Shown here: one piece after another, positions 23,084-35,255 of the stretch | Numbering within the stretch: the stretch's first letter is position 1 | Layout of the letters: each line of letters begins with the position of its first letter | Origin: Sciurus carolinensis | Taxonomy: Eukaryota > Chordata > Mammalia > Rodentia > Sciuridae | NCBI RefSeq assembly: GCF_902686445.1 | Contig: NC_062220.1 | Span: 92,876,143-92,940,142 of the forward strand | Length of the DNA stretch: 64,000 nucleotides | Direction: 5' to 3' | Made by a program: the position numbers and the translations under genes | The notes under the pieces: model-generated | Database searches by the model: none | What the model saw: only the letters and a program-made list of their open reading frames with translations | Told to the model about the DNA's origin: nothing

Positions 23084-24779
23084 CCCATAGAACCAAAAAA
23101 TCTGAAATATTTCCAAATTGAAACTGTCAGAATCTATGAGAGTTGGAGTTCTAGTTAGAATATTATTTTTGTGTATTTCTTAACATTACTATAAGTATAC
23201 TATATTTTGAAAATGACACTCTACTTCTGTTGCTTAAATATAACAAGATTAACATTTTTTTCAATTTCAGTCCTGTGTATAGGATTAGATTTTGCTTTGG
23301 TGATACTTATAATCATATTTAGTTAAGTTCTGGATCTGAGGGAAAGTCTTCATTTACATTTGTTTAACAATAGAGTTATTATGAGAATGAGAAACAATAA
23401 TTTGCAATGAAATTATCTATTTCCAAGCTTTATCTCTGGGCCAGAGTGAGTGTGCTGTCACCATGTTTGAGTAGACTAAACAAAAGTCCATTTGAAAGGG
23501 TTGTGTTGTTAGGATGATTTTTCTCCTTTGCCATTTCAGAAAGTTCCTTTTGTTGGGTTTTCATGTTTTAATTTATTTCTTTGTCCATAAAGATATGTCT
23601 CAAAGAATTTCTTCAAGGTAATTCCTTGCATTATCTAATAATACCCATTTGTGGCCTTGGCATATAAAAGGAGACTTGGCTGTGTATAAAATTCTTGAGA
23701 TGCAGCCTTTTCCCTTTAGAATACTGCAGCTGTGGCGCCTATCTTCCAGCGCGAATGGCTCCCTTTTTGGATAGTCTATCATGTCTTCCTGGCTGCTCTT
23801 AAGAGGTTTTAAAAACAAATCCAACTTATTCACATTTTCTGGGAATATATTTTAGGTGTGTGCATCTATGTTCTTCAAATTTCTCTAATACATGTTTAAC
23901 ACTTTGCAAAAAAAAAATTGTATGTTTTTTAGTTCATTTATTTTTTTGATGCATTTTATCTAATTATTTGCTTATTGCTTCATTAAAATTTCTGGTTTCC
24001 TTTTAAAATCATCTCTAATTATGCACTGAATTTGTACTTTTTGTTGGTAACTGTAGCTTTTGTTTCTTTTGCCTTCCATTTGGTGTCTTAGTTTCATTTG
24101 TTTTGTTCTTTCTCTATACATCCTGAGAGAACTGTTCTTATTGTCTTAGAAGTATCAGTGATTACTTGACCTCAGTATCATTTGTACCTTTACTGGCACT
24201 GATGATGTATTTACAACTGACTGTTGCATTAATACCTTTCTGGTATTAATTCTTACAGGACCCAGCTCACATTTTTATATACTTTGCTGCTTTTTACCTT
24301 TGTCTTTTATATGACTTTCTGGCCTGTCAAAGCAGTCAAGGTTTATCAATGATATTCAGGAGACTAGTTTCATTTTTTATAGTTCCACTGTGTTCTAGTA
24401 AAGAATCACATTCAGGGATTTTCTCTTAGGTCTTTAGAAATAATTCTGATTTTTCTTTTACTTTTTTTTTTCTTTTGCCTTCCACAACCAGCATCTATTA
24501 TTTACCTCACTCTGGAGCTCACTGCAGAGTGGGTAACTCTTCTCAGCCTCAACAGCTGCTGGTTTCTGGCCTCACTTAGATCTACAGCTGGGGAAAAAGC
24601 TAGATGGCCCAGTTTCTAATCTCATTCCTGATATCCAACTGCTTTTAGGTTTTATGGTATTTCTAAGCTGAAATGAAAAGTTATTCTAGACCACAGTTAT
24701 AAAGAGGTAGGCTATACAGGTTTGTTACATGACTAGCACAGAAATTTTGGACTGTTTTATTTTTAAACATTTCATATTT
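23084..24779. other. No recognised feature
   Basis: About 1.7 kb, T-rich in places (23900-24480). No named repeat or convincing ORF. Confidence 0.4.
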
Positions 24780-25290
24780 CTATTACTTTTATCTTGATAA
24801 CGTGCACAAGGGGCACGGATATGAAAGATACAGTTTTATTTTGGAAATTTTGCATTTATACACATGTCCCAGTACTACTCAGATATAGACGTAGGCTCTG
24901 TGCCCCTTCTCAGCCAACAACTAGCTCTTGTCCTAGTGGCAACCATTGTTCTACTCTTGCACAGTTTGCCTGCCCTTGAACTTGGTGAAACTGGACTCCT
25001 ATGTAGTCTCCTGTGTTTGGCCCTTTAACTCATCATGTCAGATAGATTTATTCACATTGGTGTGTATAGCAGTAGTTTGTCATTTTTTATTGCTGTACAA
25101 CATTTCATCTTTTGAATATATCATAATTTATTTATCTCTTTTTCCACTGACAGACATTTGGATGGTTTCCACTTTGGTGCTCTTATGAATTGAGGCATTA
25201 GGAACATCTTGTACACATTCATTTCTCTTGCGTATATATCTGGGGACTCAGTTGATGTCTTCACAGTAGATGAGCTCAGCAGGTTTTTTA
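24780..25290 (-). mobile_element. Ancient L1 3' end, antisense
   Basis: It contains the reverse of the L1 ORF2 tail (catttttta ttgctgtacaac, atttatctctttttccactg, catttggatggtttccactt) preceded by old 3'UTR-like text. It is heavily diverged and separate from the next copy, which restarts at 25298. Confidence 0.65.
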
Positions 25291-26615
25291 CAATTTCACT
25301 TTTTTATTTTGAGGTAATTGTAGATTCACATGCAATTGTAATGAATAATACAGAAATCCAAAGTGCCCTCTACCCAGTTTCACCCAAGTGTAACATATTG
25401 CGGAACTTTGGTACAAGATCATAGTCAGGATGCTGACCTTGAGGCAGCCAAGATATAAAGCATTCCCATAACCCAAAGATCCCCCTCCCTACAACCCAGT
25501 TGCCATTTTGGAGCCTCTTCCTTCCCACTTCTCCCTTCTTTTACCCCTGGCAACCTCCAATCTGTTTTTCATTTCTATAACTCTGCCATGTCAAGAATGT
25601 TACATACATGGGTGTGTAACTTCTAGAGGATCAGTTGTTTTACTTAGTGTGATTCTCCAGAGATTCATCCAAATGATTGTACTTATTGATAATGCTGTTC
25701 CTTTTAATTGCTGAGTAGTATCAAAATTTGTTAACCATTCGCCTGTTGAAGGACATCTGGACTGATTCCAGCTTTTTACTGTTCTGTTAAGAATAAAGCT
25801 ATTATAAACATTCATGTACAGATTTTTGTGGGAAAATGAGTTTCCATTTCTCTGGGATAAATACCCATGAGTGTAATTGCTGAGTTGTAGGGTGGTTGTA
25901 TGATTACTAAGAAACTGTCAAACTACTTTTGAGAGTGACTACATCATTTTCAGTTCTCATCGGCAATGTACAAATGATCCCATTTCTATACATATACCCT
26001 TGGTGGTGTAATTTTTTAAAAATTTCCACCATTCTAATAGCACTTTAGTGATATCTCCTTGTGGTTTAAATTAGAGTTTCTTAATGACTAATGAAGCTGA
26101 ACATCTTTTCTTGTGCTTATTTGCCATCTCTATATTCTGTTCAGTGAAATGAACCTTCATGGCTTTTGATATTTTTCAGGCTTTTAACTACTGAAATTTC
26201 TTAAATGCCAGAAAGCAGCTTTAGTCATTTAAATGGTATGCAAATCTTTTCTCCCACACTGTAGCTAGCCTTCATAGCCTCTTAGGATCTTTCACAGAGC
26301 AAAAGTTTGTAACACTGATGAAGTCCAATTAATCAATTTTCTTCTCAGTGGTAATACTTTGGTGTCAAGCCCAAGAACTCTGCCTGGTGATAAAGTTGAA
26401 AATTTTATCATTTTTTTGATAAACGTTTTTATGGCTTTACATTTTATGCTTAAGTGCATGATCCATTTTGAAAAAATTTTTGTGTAACGGGTGATGTTTA
26501 CATCAATATTCAATTTTTTTAACTTATGGATGCCCAGTTGGTCTAGTACCATCTGGTTTAAAAGTTATCCTTCCTTATTAAATTGTTTCTGAACCATTGT
26601 CAAAAAACAATTGGA

Positions 26616-26812
26616 AGCTGGGTTTGGTGGCACACACCTGTAATCCCAGAGACTCAGGTGGCTGAAGCAGGTAGATTGCAAGTTTGAGGCCAGCCCCAGT
26701 AATTCAGAGAGGCTCTGTCTCTAAATTAAAAACAAAAATTAAAAAAAAAAAAGGCTTGGGATGTAGCTTATTGGTAAAGTGCCCCTGGGTTCAATCCCCA
26801 GTACCAAAAATT
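26616..26812 (+). mobile_element. B1-dID SINE in the ancient L1
   Basis: The B1 half has ggtggcacacacctgtaatc, then an A-rich linker. The dID half has ttgggatgtagcttattggt and ggttcaatccccagtac. The tail is short and degraded. Confidence 0.93.
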
Positions 26813-27164
26813 TTTTTAAGTTAAAAAATCAGAAATATTTTCATGAATCTGTTTATGGGCTCTCCATTCTGTTCTATTAATCTATTTGTCTATTTCTCTG
26901 CTTGCACCACATAGTCTCAATTACTTTAGGTCTGCAATGTCTTGAGTGTTAGCAGATTGAATCCTTCTGCTTTATTCTTATTTTTCAAATATTACTTTAA
27001 CTATTTTAGTTCATTATTCCATATGAACCTTAGAATAATTTTGTCTATATAAACAGGAAATTTTGTTGGGATTGAATAGGAACTGCGTTTAAACTATAAT
27101 ATGATTTGGGAAACTATTCACATCTTTACTACATTCAGACTACTAATCCATGGCATTTCCATTC

Positions 27165-27440
27165 ATCCATTCATATATGTATACATGCACACATACATAC
27201 AAGTATATTTGTATACTTTTATACATTTGTATATAAAATACATTGTATATATATAATACATATACTTGTGTATGGAAATGCCCATGGATTAAAGTCTAAA
27301 TGTACATGTTTATATATAATTTATGTTATATAGAGATATAATATATATGTAAATGAATGAATAGAAATACCTATGGATTAGAAGTCTAAATGTAGTTTTA
27401 CATGTATATAATCTTGTATATATTCATACATATGTATTCA
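27165..27440. repeat. AT-rich low-complexity tract
   Basis: It consists of degenerate tatata/catacata runs with two related 30-40 base blocks (near 27271 and 27356, both with ggaaatgcccatggatt-like text). It lies within the ancient L1. Confidence 0.8.
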
Positions 27441-27640
27441 TCAACATATTTTAGTTTTTAGCATACAAGTTCTTTACATGTTTTTTTAAATTTATACCTT
27501 AGTATTTACATCCAAGTATTTTATTTTTCTGCACCAATACTACTATAAATGGTTTTGTATTTTTAATTTCAGCATTCAGAAGTTGGCTTTTTGGATTTGT
27601 GCATTGGTAAATTATTTTTAATATTAATATCTTGTTTTTC

Positions 27641-28160
27641 TTTTAAAAATACATTTGTTTTTTCAACTTCTGTATGTGTTAAGTTTTCATTTTGATATAA
27701 TTTAAGTTAAAAAATCATGGCCAAAACTGTACAAGTAATTCCTGTATAAAACTTTACTCAACCTCCTTAAATGGAAACAAATCTGTTTCCATTTACAAAT
27801 ATAGTACAATTATTAAGCCAGGGAATTGATACCAGTATACTGCTATTCAAAATCCATAGACTGTATTTAAATTTTGCCTATTGTCCTCTCCTGTTCATGC
27901 AGGATACAATGGAGGTTCATTTAGTGTTCCTTTCTCCTTAGTCTTCTGTCACGTGAAACAGTTTCTCAGCATTTCTATCCTTTTGTAATCCTGATGATAT
28001 TAAAAGGTATTGGCCATTTATTATGAAAAAGTCCCTTTTACAACTGTTCTGAATTTAAATCTGCACCCGCCCCCCACACACAGTTTAAATTAAGCTTTTA
28101 CAATCAATAATAAAATACCAATCAGTTGTTTTCCTTTTATGGAGGGTGTAGGTTCTATCT
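27641..28160. other. No recognised feature
   Basis: AT-rich and unassigned. A C-rich patch lies at 28066-28082. Confidence 0.4.
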
Positions 28161-28164
28161 TCAA

Positions 28165-28352
28165 CTCAAACACAGTGATATTGTAATCCCCATGACTTGG
28201 AAGGCTAAGACAGGAGGATCACAAGTTTGAGGCCAGCCCCAGGAACTAAGCAAGATCCTGTCTCAAAATAATTTTCTTTTTTTAATGGATGAGGATGTAA
28301 CTCAGTGGTAGAGCACCCCTGGGTTCAATTCCCAGTACCAAAATGTAGAAAA
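28165..28352 (+). mobile_element. B1-dID SINE
   Basis: It has a diverged B1 half (aatccccatgacttggaagg, caagtttgaggccagcccca) and a dID half (aggatgtaactcagtggtag, gggttcaattcccagtacc), with a mixed A-rich tail. Confidence 0.9.
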
Positions 28353-28436
28353 AAAATATAAACATCAACTCCTCCTCTCTCATTGTCTGTCTTCTTTCTT
28401 TTTTTCCTTCTTCTCCCCGCATCCTCCTCCTTTTTC

Positions 28437-28640
28437 TTTTGCAGTACTAGGGATTGAACCCAGGGCCTCACACATGGTAGGCAAATTCTCTACCACTGAG
28501 CTACATCCCAGTCTTTTTTATTTTATTTTGAGACAGGGTCTAACTAAGTTGCCTAGACTGGACTCAAACTTGTGATCTTCTGGCCTCAACTTTCCAAGTA
28601 GCTGGATTACAGGTGTGAACTACCAAACCCAGCTACAATT
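28437..28640 (-). mobile_element. B1-dID SINE, antisense
   Basis: On the + strand it starts gcagtactagggattgaacc (box B reverse) then ctctaccactgagctacatc (box A reverse). The reverse of the B1 half follows (gagacagggtctaactaagt, ggattacaggtgtgaactac). Together with the + copy at 28165 it forms an inverted SINE pair about 85 bases apart. Confidence 0.93.
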
Positions 28641-28734
28641 TCCTTATTCTTGACTTCTTGCTTTTATTGTTTTACTCTACTACAAATTTTGTCTCAAAAA
28701 TATTCCTCTATTTTATTGAATATTTTTTGAAATG

Positions 28735-29120
28735 GAAACTTCCCAAACATATAGAGTAAAAATTATTGACATAACATTAAATGTATAGTGAACTTCCATG
28801 TGTTCTTCAACCAATACCAGCAATTATTACTGTATCTTCATGGATTGTTATTTTAAAGAAAATCTCCAGCATATTATTGTACCCAGAATTACTTCAAGAT
28901 ATATGTGTAGTAAATATTTTAACCACAAATACTATGTCATTATCATACTACACAAAGAACAATAATGCATTAGTATCACTTACTATTCAGGCAATTTCTG
29001 AACCCCCAATTTTCTCGAAGTATTTCTTTTGCAATTGGGTCATTTGAATCAGCATCCTTGAAAAGTCCACATAATGCATTTGGTTATGGTCCCAATTTTA
29101 TTTCTTTCTCTTTTTTTCTT
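28735..29120 (-). mobile_element. Possible L1M-type 3'UTR relic
   Basis: Text such as cccaaacatatagagtaaaa, tagtgaacttccatg, agtccacataatgcatttgg resembles a widespread ancient mammalian L1 3'UTR-derived repeat. The family and orientation are uncertain. Confidence 0.4.
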
Positions 29121-29254
29121 TAATGATATCCTTTCATCCTTTTTTTGTGGTTGTTGTTTTGATTTTTGAGGTATTGATATTTTGGATAAACAAATTTATT
29201 TATCCCATAGAAGATTCTTCATTCTGTGATTGGTCATTGTGGCATCACACACTG

Positions 29255-29570
29255 TTATCTTGTTCTCTCTGTGTAACAAATGACCACTATCTTAGAAGCT
29301 TTAAAAAAATACATGATTTCAATATACCTGCAGGTCAGAAGTCTGGGGATGACCTAGTTGGATCCTCTTCAGATCTCACAAGCTGATCATTAAGGTGTTG
29401 GCCAGGGCTCGGTTCTTATATGAGATCAAATCAGGGACCTGCTGCCCCTCCCATGTTTGCTGACAGCAGTCAGTGTTCCTTGCAGCTAGTTGTAGAATAC
29501 AGCTAGTTTTCTCTGTTGAAAAGTCTGAGTTAGAGCTTTCTGACTAGCCAATAGAAACCGATGCTTTATA
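29255..29570 (-). mobile_element. MLT1-like LTR fragment, antisense
   Basis: gtgtaacaaatgaccactat, then caggtcagaagtctgg and cattaaggtgttggccaggg match the reverse of MLT1-type LTR 3' landmarks. The rest is decayed. Confidence 0.6.
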
Positions 29571-30395
29571 ATTAAGCAAAAAAGTAATTTATTAGCAGGA
29601 TTTTGCATGGTTAATAGAACCACCAGAAGATCTTCTGAACAGAAGATCAAGTAGAAGGTGAAAACCAGGGATGCTGTCTATGTGCAGCAGGAATTACTAA
29701 CAGTCACATCATGGTGCTGCTGCTGGAATGTCTGGTTTCCAATGCTTTTCCACCCTTGACTGCTCTGCTCAAGATTCAAAGTTCCCATGTGAGAGCCCTC
29801 GCCTGTCTTGGGAAGGTCAGTCAGTAAGGTGCTTTACAACCTCATGAATATTTTACACCACATGGAAAAGAAGATTCCCTAAAAGGAAAATAGAGTGCAG
29901 TTAGCAAAATAAAACTGAGGAGAAGCAGTATAAGACAAAAATAAACAAAAACAGCAAAGGCTGCTATATCTCAGCTGTGATTGAAAGGAGCCATACTGTA
30001 TGCTTGCTGAATAGTCAGGAAAGATAACATTTCACTCTGGTATAATCTCTCCTGTCAATTTATGCTGGCAAATACCATTTCCTAACATCTTGGATTGTTT
30101 AATCTACAATCGATGCCTCCAGTTGACATCCTGCATTTTATTTTGTCTGAGTGCAACTTTCTGTTGTCCTTTGTACTTGGGGTTGCTGTTGATCAAGGCA
30201 GAATCTTTACAGACCCATGCTTGTCACATAGAATCTACTATCTGTGATATCAGTGACCACTGAGGTCCTCAGATCATTGCACGAGATGCCCAGGAGTGAA
30301 TTCATGTGCTCACCGCCTCCCTTTTTTTTAGGACAAATGTCAACTCCTCAGAGTTCCCCAATACCAGGGCATCTAAGTAGGTCACTATATCTGTC
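29571..30395. other. No recognised feature
   Basis: No exon or repeat that I can support. Confidence 0.4.
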
Positions 30396-30595
30396 ATCCC
30401 AATTTGTTAAATTTCTCTGCAGCCTTTGCCAGAGCTGACATGATTTTGCTTGTTTATGTGCTTATCTTCTGAGTCCTTCCATGAGAGCAGCCACCATGCC
30501 CCTCTCACTTACTTTGTATCCCCAGCACTTAGCACAGGGTCCCATATATGGGAAAGGCTCCTGTTACTTGAATGAATACATGAATGAAGAAGGTA
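30396..30595 (+). mobile_element. L2 LINE 3' end
   Basis: It reads close to the L2 terminal pattern: ccatgagagcagccaccatg, tttgtatccccagcacttag, cacagggtccc, and a terminal gaatgaatacatgaatgaa. Confidence 0.78.
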
Positions 30596-31372
30596 CATAT
30601 GTTTTGAATTTTATAAAACTTCACTTTTTTTCCTAATAAAATTTTTAATTTTTAAATTTTTGGTCTAAAGTAAAGAAGATCAATGCCCTTTATGATCTAA
30701 TTTTAAAAGTCAGTTAATAATTTTTAAGTAAACACTGGTATGAAATGAAGGGCTTAAAACATGTGTATGTACTTGCTAGGTCAATGTTGCTCTTCTATGT
30801 TTCATGAATATGTACAGTATCCATCACTTTTTATCATTCCCCTTTTTTCTCTCCAAATGCTTTGATAATTTGACTTCACTCAACAAATAGTCAATGAAAT
30901 AATTTTGAAAGTCTAAGTATACACCTCAATGATCAAAGTGAAAATAAAATGCTCTAACCTCTTGGAAAGGTGACATGTATTATATACTAACTATGGCTGG
31001 CAGGAAATAAAGACTATGACATTAATTCCACCTAATTACTGTCTCAGGATACCTCCATAGATAAGGTGAAAATTGCACATGGGAATTTTAATGGCATTAT
31101 TTGACATTTCAAGAGACAAATTTTTCTTTCAATTAGAATAGTAAAGTAATGGATTTCCAACTACAAAACTTTACTAGAATCTATTGTACTCAATATAAAA
31201 ATTCGAGTTTGAGAGCTGGTCAAATAACAATGGAGTACCACAAAATTGTTAATTTAACAAGCATTTTCAACTATGGTTATAGACACTCATGTTAAATCCA
31301 TAAATGTGAAAACACAAAATTGCAGAGCAAATTATAAATTAATTATTCATTTTATCAAACATATTTTCTTCT
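30596..31372. other. No recognised feature
   Basis: AT-rich and unassigned. Confidence 0.4.
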
Positions 31373-31901
31373 TTATGTTTTCATTAGTGCATTATATTCA
31401 TACATGATAGTTACCTTATTTTGACATAATCATATACTTGGAATTTAATGTACTTATTTTAGACCCCTATACTCCACTCTTTCCTTCCTGTCTGCCCTCT
31501 CCACTATTTCCCTTCCTCTGCTCTACTAGTCTTCCTTCCACTCATTTATTTATTTTTAATTGGTGCTTTATAGATATGCATAATTCACTATGGTATGTTT
31601 ATATAGGCACATAGCATAATTTTGTCAAATTCATTCCAAATTTATTTCCTTTTCCCATCCCTCTTTCCTCCCCCTCAATCTTCTACTACTACTCCACTGG
31701 TCTTCCCTCTATCTTTATGAAATCCAACCTCTCACCTTTATTCCCTTACTTTGCTGTAGCTGCATGTGGAAGAAAGTTTGACCCTTGACTTTCTGAATCT
31801 GGCTTATTTCACATAGTACGATGTTCTCCAGTTCCACCCATTTACCAGCAAATGCCATAATTTCATTCTTCTTTATGGCTGGGTAAAACTCCATTGTGTA
31901 T

Positions 31902-32893
31902 TGTTATGGTTTGGATGTGAGATGTCTCTCAAAAGCTCAAGTGTGAGACAATGCAAGAAGGTTCACAGGAGAAATAATTGGGGTGTGAGAATCTTAACCC
32001 AATCAATTATTAATCCCCTGATAGGGATTAATTGAGTGGTAACTGAATGGTAGGGTGTGGCTGGAAGAGATGGGAATTGGGGGCATGGCTTTGAAGCCAG
32101 AATTAAGGACAGGCAGTTAATGTAGAATAAGAAATCAAGTCAAATGGAGGAATGAAGGCCATCTGAGTCTGAGAAGCTGGAGACTGCCCCTGGGAAATTG
32201 GAATGTCAATGTCTTCAGTGCCTTTTTGATCACCAAGCTTACCTAACTACCCCTCCCCTCAAAAAAGCTACAGGCTGGGAATTACTAATTAATGCCTCCT
32301 GGGCCCCTAACTTGCCTGAATCCTCCCTGGGGCCCTTCCCCCTGCCAATTGCTTCTCACTTTTTTGCCAGGTCACTGCATCTCCTAGGCCTAGGCAGGAA
32401 GGAGAGAGATAAGCGGGGAGAGAACAGGAAAACAAGAGACCCTAATCTATAAAAGATGCAGGGCATGCTCACTTCTTGGAATTCTAGAACATCAGCCGTG
32501 GCCCGCTTTTCCCTCCCAGGAGAACTCTGTTATTATTACCTTTAAATAAAACCTGCTTAAAAAAAAAAAAAAAGGAAAAAAAAAATAAAACTTGCTTAAA
32601 TATGCTTGCCTTAGTGTGCTTCTCTGACATTATACTTCAACATCTGAGGATGCAGAACTCATCATCATCAGATTTGGGGTATATGCTTGTATCTGGTGAG
32701 TGAAGTCTCTCTCTGCTTCCCTTTCACACTCTTCTGCCATGATGTTCAGCCTCATCTTGAGCCCCAAGGAATAGAGCTGGCCGCCTATGGACTAAAACTT
32801 CTGAAACAATGAGCCCCCAAATAAACTTTTCCTCCCCTAAAATTGTTCTCATCAGATCTTTTATTAATGGTAGCAAAAAAGCTGACTAAAACA
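31902..32893 (+). mobile_element. ERVL-MaLR LTR inserted in L1, itself split
   Basis: It starts tgttatggtttggatgtg and ends gctgactaaaaca (TG...CA). The 5-base duplication tgtat flanks it at 31897-31901 and 32894-32898, as expected for ERVL integration. A second LTR at 32092-32670 is nested within it. The poly(A) signal is in ccaaataaacttttcctcc near 32818. Confidence 0.92.
32092..32670 (+). mobile_element. ERV1-like solo LTR nested in the MaLR LTR
   Basis: A 579-base insert begins TGAAGCCAG and ends ATCATCATCA. It interrupts MaLR text that reads continuously without it. Flanks are gctt (32088-32091) and gatt (32671-32674), which fits a 4-base TSD with one change. It has TATA-like tataaaag at 32448, AATAAA at 32545 and an A-rich expansion after it. 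Class assignment rests on TSD length and layout. Confidence 0.75.
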
Positions 32894-33142
32894 TGTATAT
32901 GTACCACATTTTCTTAATCCATTCACCAATTGACAGGCACCTGGGCTGGTCCCATAACTTGGCTATTGTGAGTTGTGCTACTATACATATCGATGTACCT
33001 GTATCACTGTAGTATGTGATTTTAGTTCTACAAAAGGTATCTTCTATTAAAAACTGACTTTCTGTATGATGTGTCAAAATGCCTTCTACTGTCAGTTGTA
33101 ACTAATTAGGACTTAAGAAAATATAAAAAATTGCAAAGAACA

Positions 33143-33636
33143 TTGAGTTTAAAAAAAGGAGATAAGGGATTTAGCTGAAGGCTCAGACCAGGGCTCAAGG
33201 TACTTCTGTAATTCTATGTGTAATACAAAGCTGCTCCCCGCCCTTTCCGCTGTATCACAACCTAGCTTGCCAGTCTGAAAGCTGCTCTCCCCGCCCTTTC
33301 TGCTGCAGCCATTTCCCCACCTCCCAACTACTTGTCAGTCTGTGAACATCCTAGCTAGCTATTGGTTCATCAGTCAGCTTGCAAGTATCCTTCTCCTGTC
33401 AGCCCGGTGGAATTCAACTGCTTAAGGGTAGCTACCCCACCATCTTTTCTCATGCTTTCTCTCTCCCTGACTCACTTTCTTTCTCTTCCTTGCTTTTCAC
33501 ACTCTCTCTTGAACGGGCCCTTTCTCTTTTCCTCTCATTTTTCCTCTTACCCTGCAGGGAGACACTCTGTTTGCTTAATAAACTCCCTTATGTGATTTCC
33601 CATGTTTGGCATGGTTTTTGTGTGGGTTTTCTTACA
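33143..33636 (+). mobile_element. Probable ERV LTR (ERV1-like)
   Basis: It has LTR-like organisation: a GC-richer U3 with a repeated motif gctgctc..ccgccctttc at 33227-33252 and 33278-33305, then attggttcatc, a pyrimidine-rich part, poly(A) signal ttaataaactccc near 33576, and a U5-like end gggttttcttaca. I found no clear TSD, so the borders are uncertain. Confidence 0.55.
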
Positions 33637-33699
33637 CTATGTATATGGAAAGGAGAAGGTATTTACTGAATTAAATTAAAACTGATTGGTTCCTTTTCC

Positions 33700-33778
33700 C
33701 CCCCTGCAGTACTAGGGATGGAACCCAGGGCCTCACACTTACTAGGCAAGTGCTTTACCACAGACCTACATCCCACAG
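33700..33778 (-). mobile_element. ID/dID SINE fragment, antisense
   Basis: cagtactagggatggaaccc and aggcaagtgctttaccacag are the reverse of the SINE box B and box A regions. Confidence 0.8.
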
Positions 33779-34309
33779 TTTGGTTGTTTTCAATACACAA
33801 CAGTTACAAGATGTATTATGGTTATAGCATCAAAATAAAATGATCAAAAGCTTTTAAAAAACCTGACTTTTCATAATTTCTATCTTTCATAGCAACTTAT
33901 TACCTAAAATACCTTTAGGTAATACATTACCAACTTGCCTGAGAGGAAACTTGTAAATAAGAAGAAAATATCAGATAAATTATTAAAAAACAATAAAGGT
34001 CAGAAGTTTCTTCTAGTCAAATATGTACTTCAATATATACTAGCTGCTAGGTGATATTAGGATAAAAAAAATCATATGTAGGGATAAATCATGGGCTTTA
34101 GTTTCAGAGGTGCTCATGAAACATCTGAGAAGAATTTAATGATATGTGCAGTCATGTAATGCATTAGTAGCTACATTTTGTGTTTTGTTTTATTAAGATT
34201 TTTGGTAAGCACAACTGCATAGTGTCCAAGGCCCAACTCAGGTTTGTTAGAGGTGACTGATGTCACTCAAACGGAACTGGCCTGGGCTCTACCAGACACT
34301 TCCTTTGGT
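33779..34309. other. No recognised feature
   Basis: AT-rich and unassigned. Confidence 0.4.
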
Positions 34310-34560
34310 TTCACTATAAATATCTATATTTATATGCAGTTTTAGTTTTGTATTTCCATTTCTTTTCTCTTGAGGTGCTAAATACATTGAGATCCAAGAG
34401 ATGGGACCACTGATCAAGTTTTAGCAGAAATTTAATCACTCAAAAAGTATTTGCTGATCACCTACTATGCATAAGACTGACCCTATGTAGGATTCCAGTG
34501 CTGTAGTTTGGATCCAGAGAGATCTCCAAAGGTCCACGTGTTGGAGGCTTGTGGATATTT
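34310..34560 (+). repeat. Inverted-repeat arm A (partner at 43600-43845)
   Basis: It shares, in reverse orientation, tttctcttgaggtgctaaat, gggaccactgatcaag, gcagaaatttaa, caaaaagtatttgctgatca, gaccctatgtagg and gtttggatccagagag with 43600-43845. Small indels separate the two arms. It includes an L2/MIR-like piece and the start of a MaLR-like LTR (tagtttggatcc). Confidence 0.8.
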
Positions 34561-35109
34561 CAAACCCCTGTGGACTGCATTCTTGGGTGGGCTGTGAGTG
34601 TACACTTGTTAAATTGTTTATGATATGCATATTCATCCAGAAATGATTCAAGAACTCTAGGATGAGCACTAGATGTCACAAGATCCTAAAGGCCAAGGAG
34701 TATCAGATTAAATTGCTGAATAAATTTGCTCAATTAAGGTTTTGTTTTGTTTTGTTCTTTTCTGTTCTTTTTTGCTGCTTCCTATGGGGTGTGAGCTTTT
34801 ATGATAACAGGAGACACATCGATAAGAAAGAGATTAGGACACATGTTTTTAATTAGAGACTAATTTAATCAATACAAATCTTTTAAGTGTTTACTTCTTG
34901 AAATTAAGCTGGAAACAGCCCACCACCTCTTCAGTGCTGCTGGTTTATAATTATAACAGGAAGGCAGAGGATTAAAAGATTAGTTTTGACTGGGGGTGCT
35001 GGGGAATGCTTCATGGAGAATTTTCCTGAGAGTCCTCTCACTGTTTTATCTCTGAAATGCTACATGCAATTTGGTTCAAGAACACATTTTGTGTTAGAAC
35101 CAGAAAGAA
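34561..35109. other. No recognised feature
   Basis: Unassigned. A gttttgttttgtt run lies at 34740. Confidence 0.4.
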
Positions 35110-35255
35110 AATTATAGGCATAATGGTGTAGTCTCTATAATTTATAATAATGAAATAAGTACAGAGGGAGGGAGTAAGAAGATTATCCACAGTTACAAGT
35201 AGCTACCAGTGGAGCTGGAATGCAGGTTCTGTGTGCTGCAAAGCACCTCGCAGCA
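35110..35255 (+). mobile_element. MIR fragment
   Basis: The MIR 3' pattern ccacagttacaagtagctac, cagtggagctggaatgcagg is visible but diverged. Confidence 0.55.

Larger units (their letters stand above)
25298..27640 (-). mobile_element. Ancient L1M-age element, antisense, interrupted
   Basis: It starts in L1M-type 3'UTR (gaggtaattgtagattcaca, cccagtttcacccaagtgta) and runs through decayed antisense ORF2 (gtttgttaaccattcgcctg, tttctctgggataaataccc, gaagtccaattaatcaattt). After the SINE at 26616 it continues with gggctctccattctgttcta and later tttataccttagtatttac. All frames are broken. Confidence 0.82.
31373..33035 (-). mobile_element. Old L1 3' end, antisense, split by LTRs
   Basis: Antisense 3'UTR with two related blocks (31377-31545 and 31550-31740) is followed by antisense ORF2 tail (aatctggcttatttcacata, ggctgggtaaaactccattg). 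The MaLR LTR at 31902-32893 interrupts it. It resumes at 32894 with tgtatatgtaccacattttc and tggctattgtgagttgtgct. The two ends are continuous ORF2, which fixes the insertion point. Confidence 0.92.
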
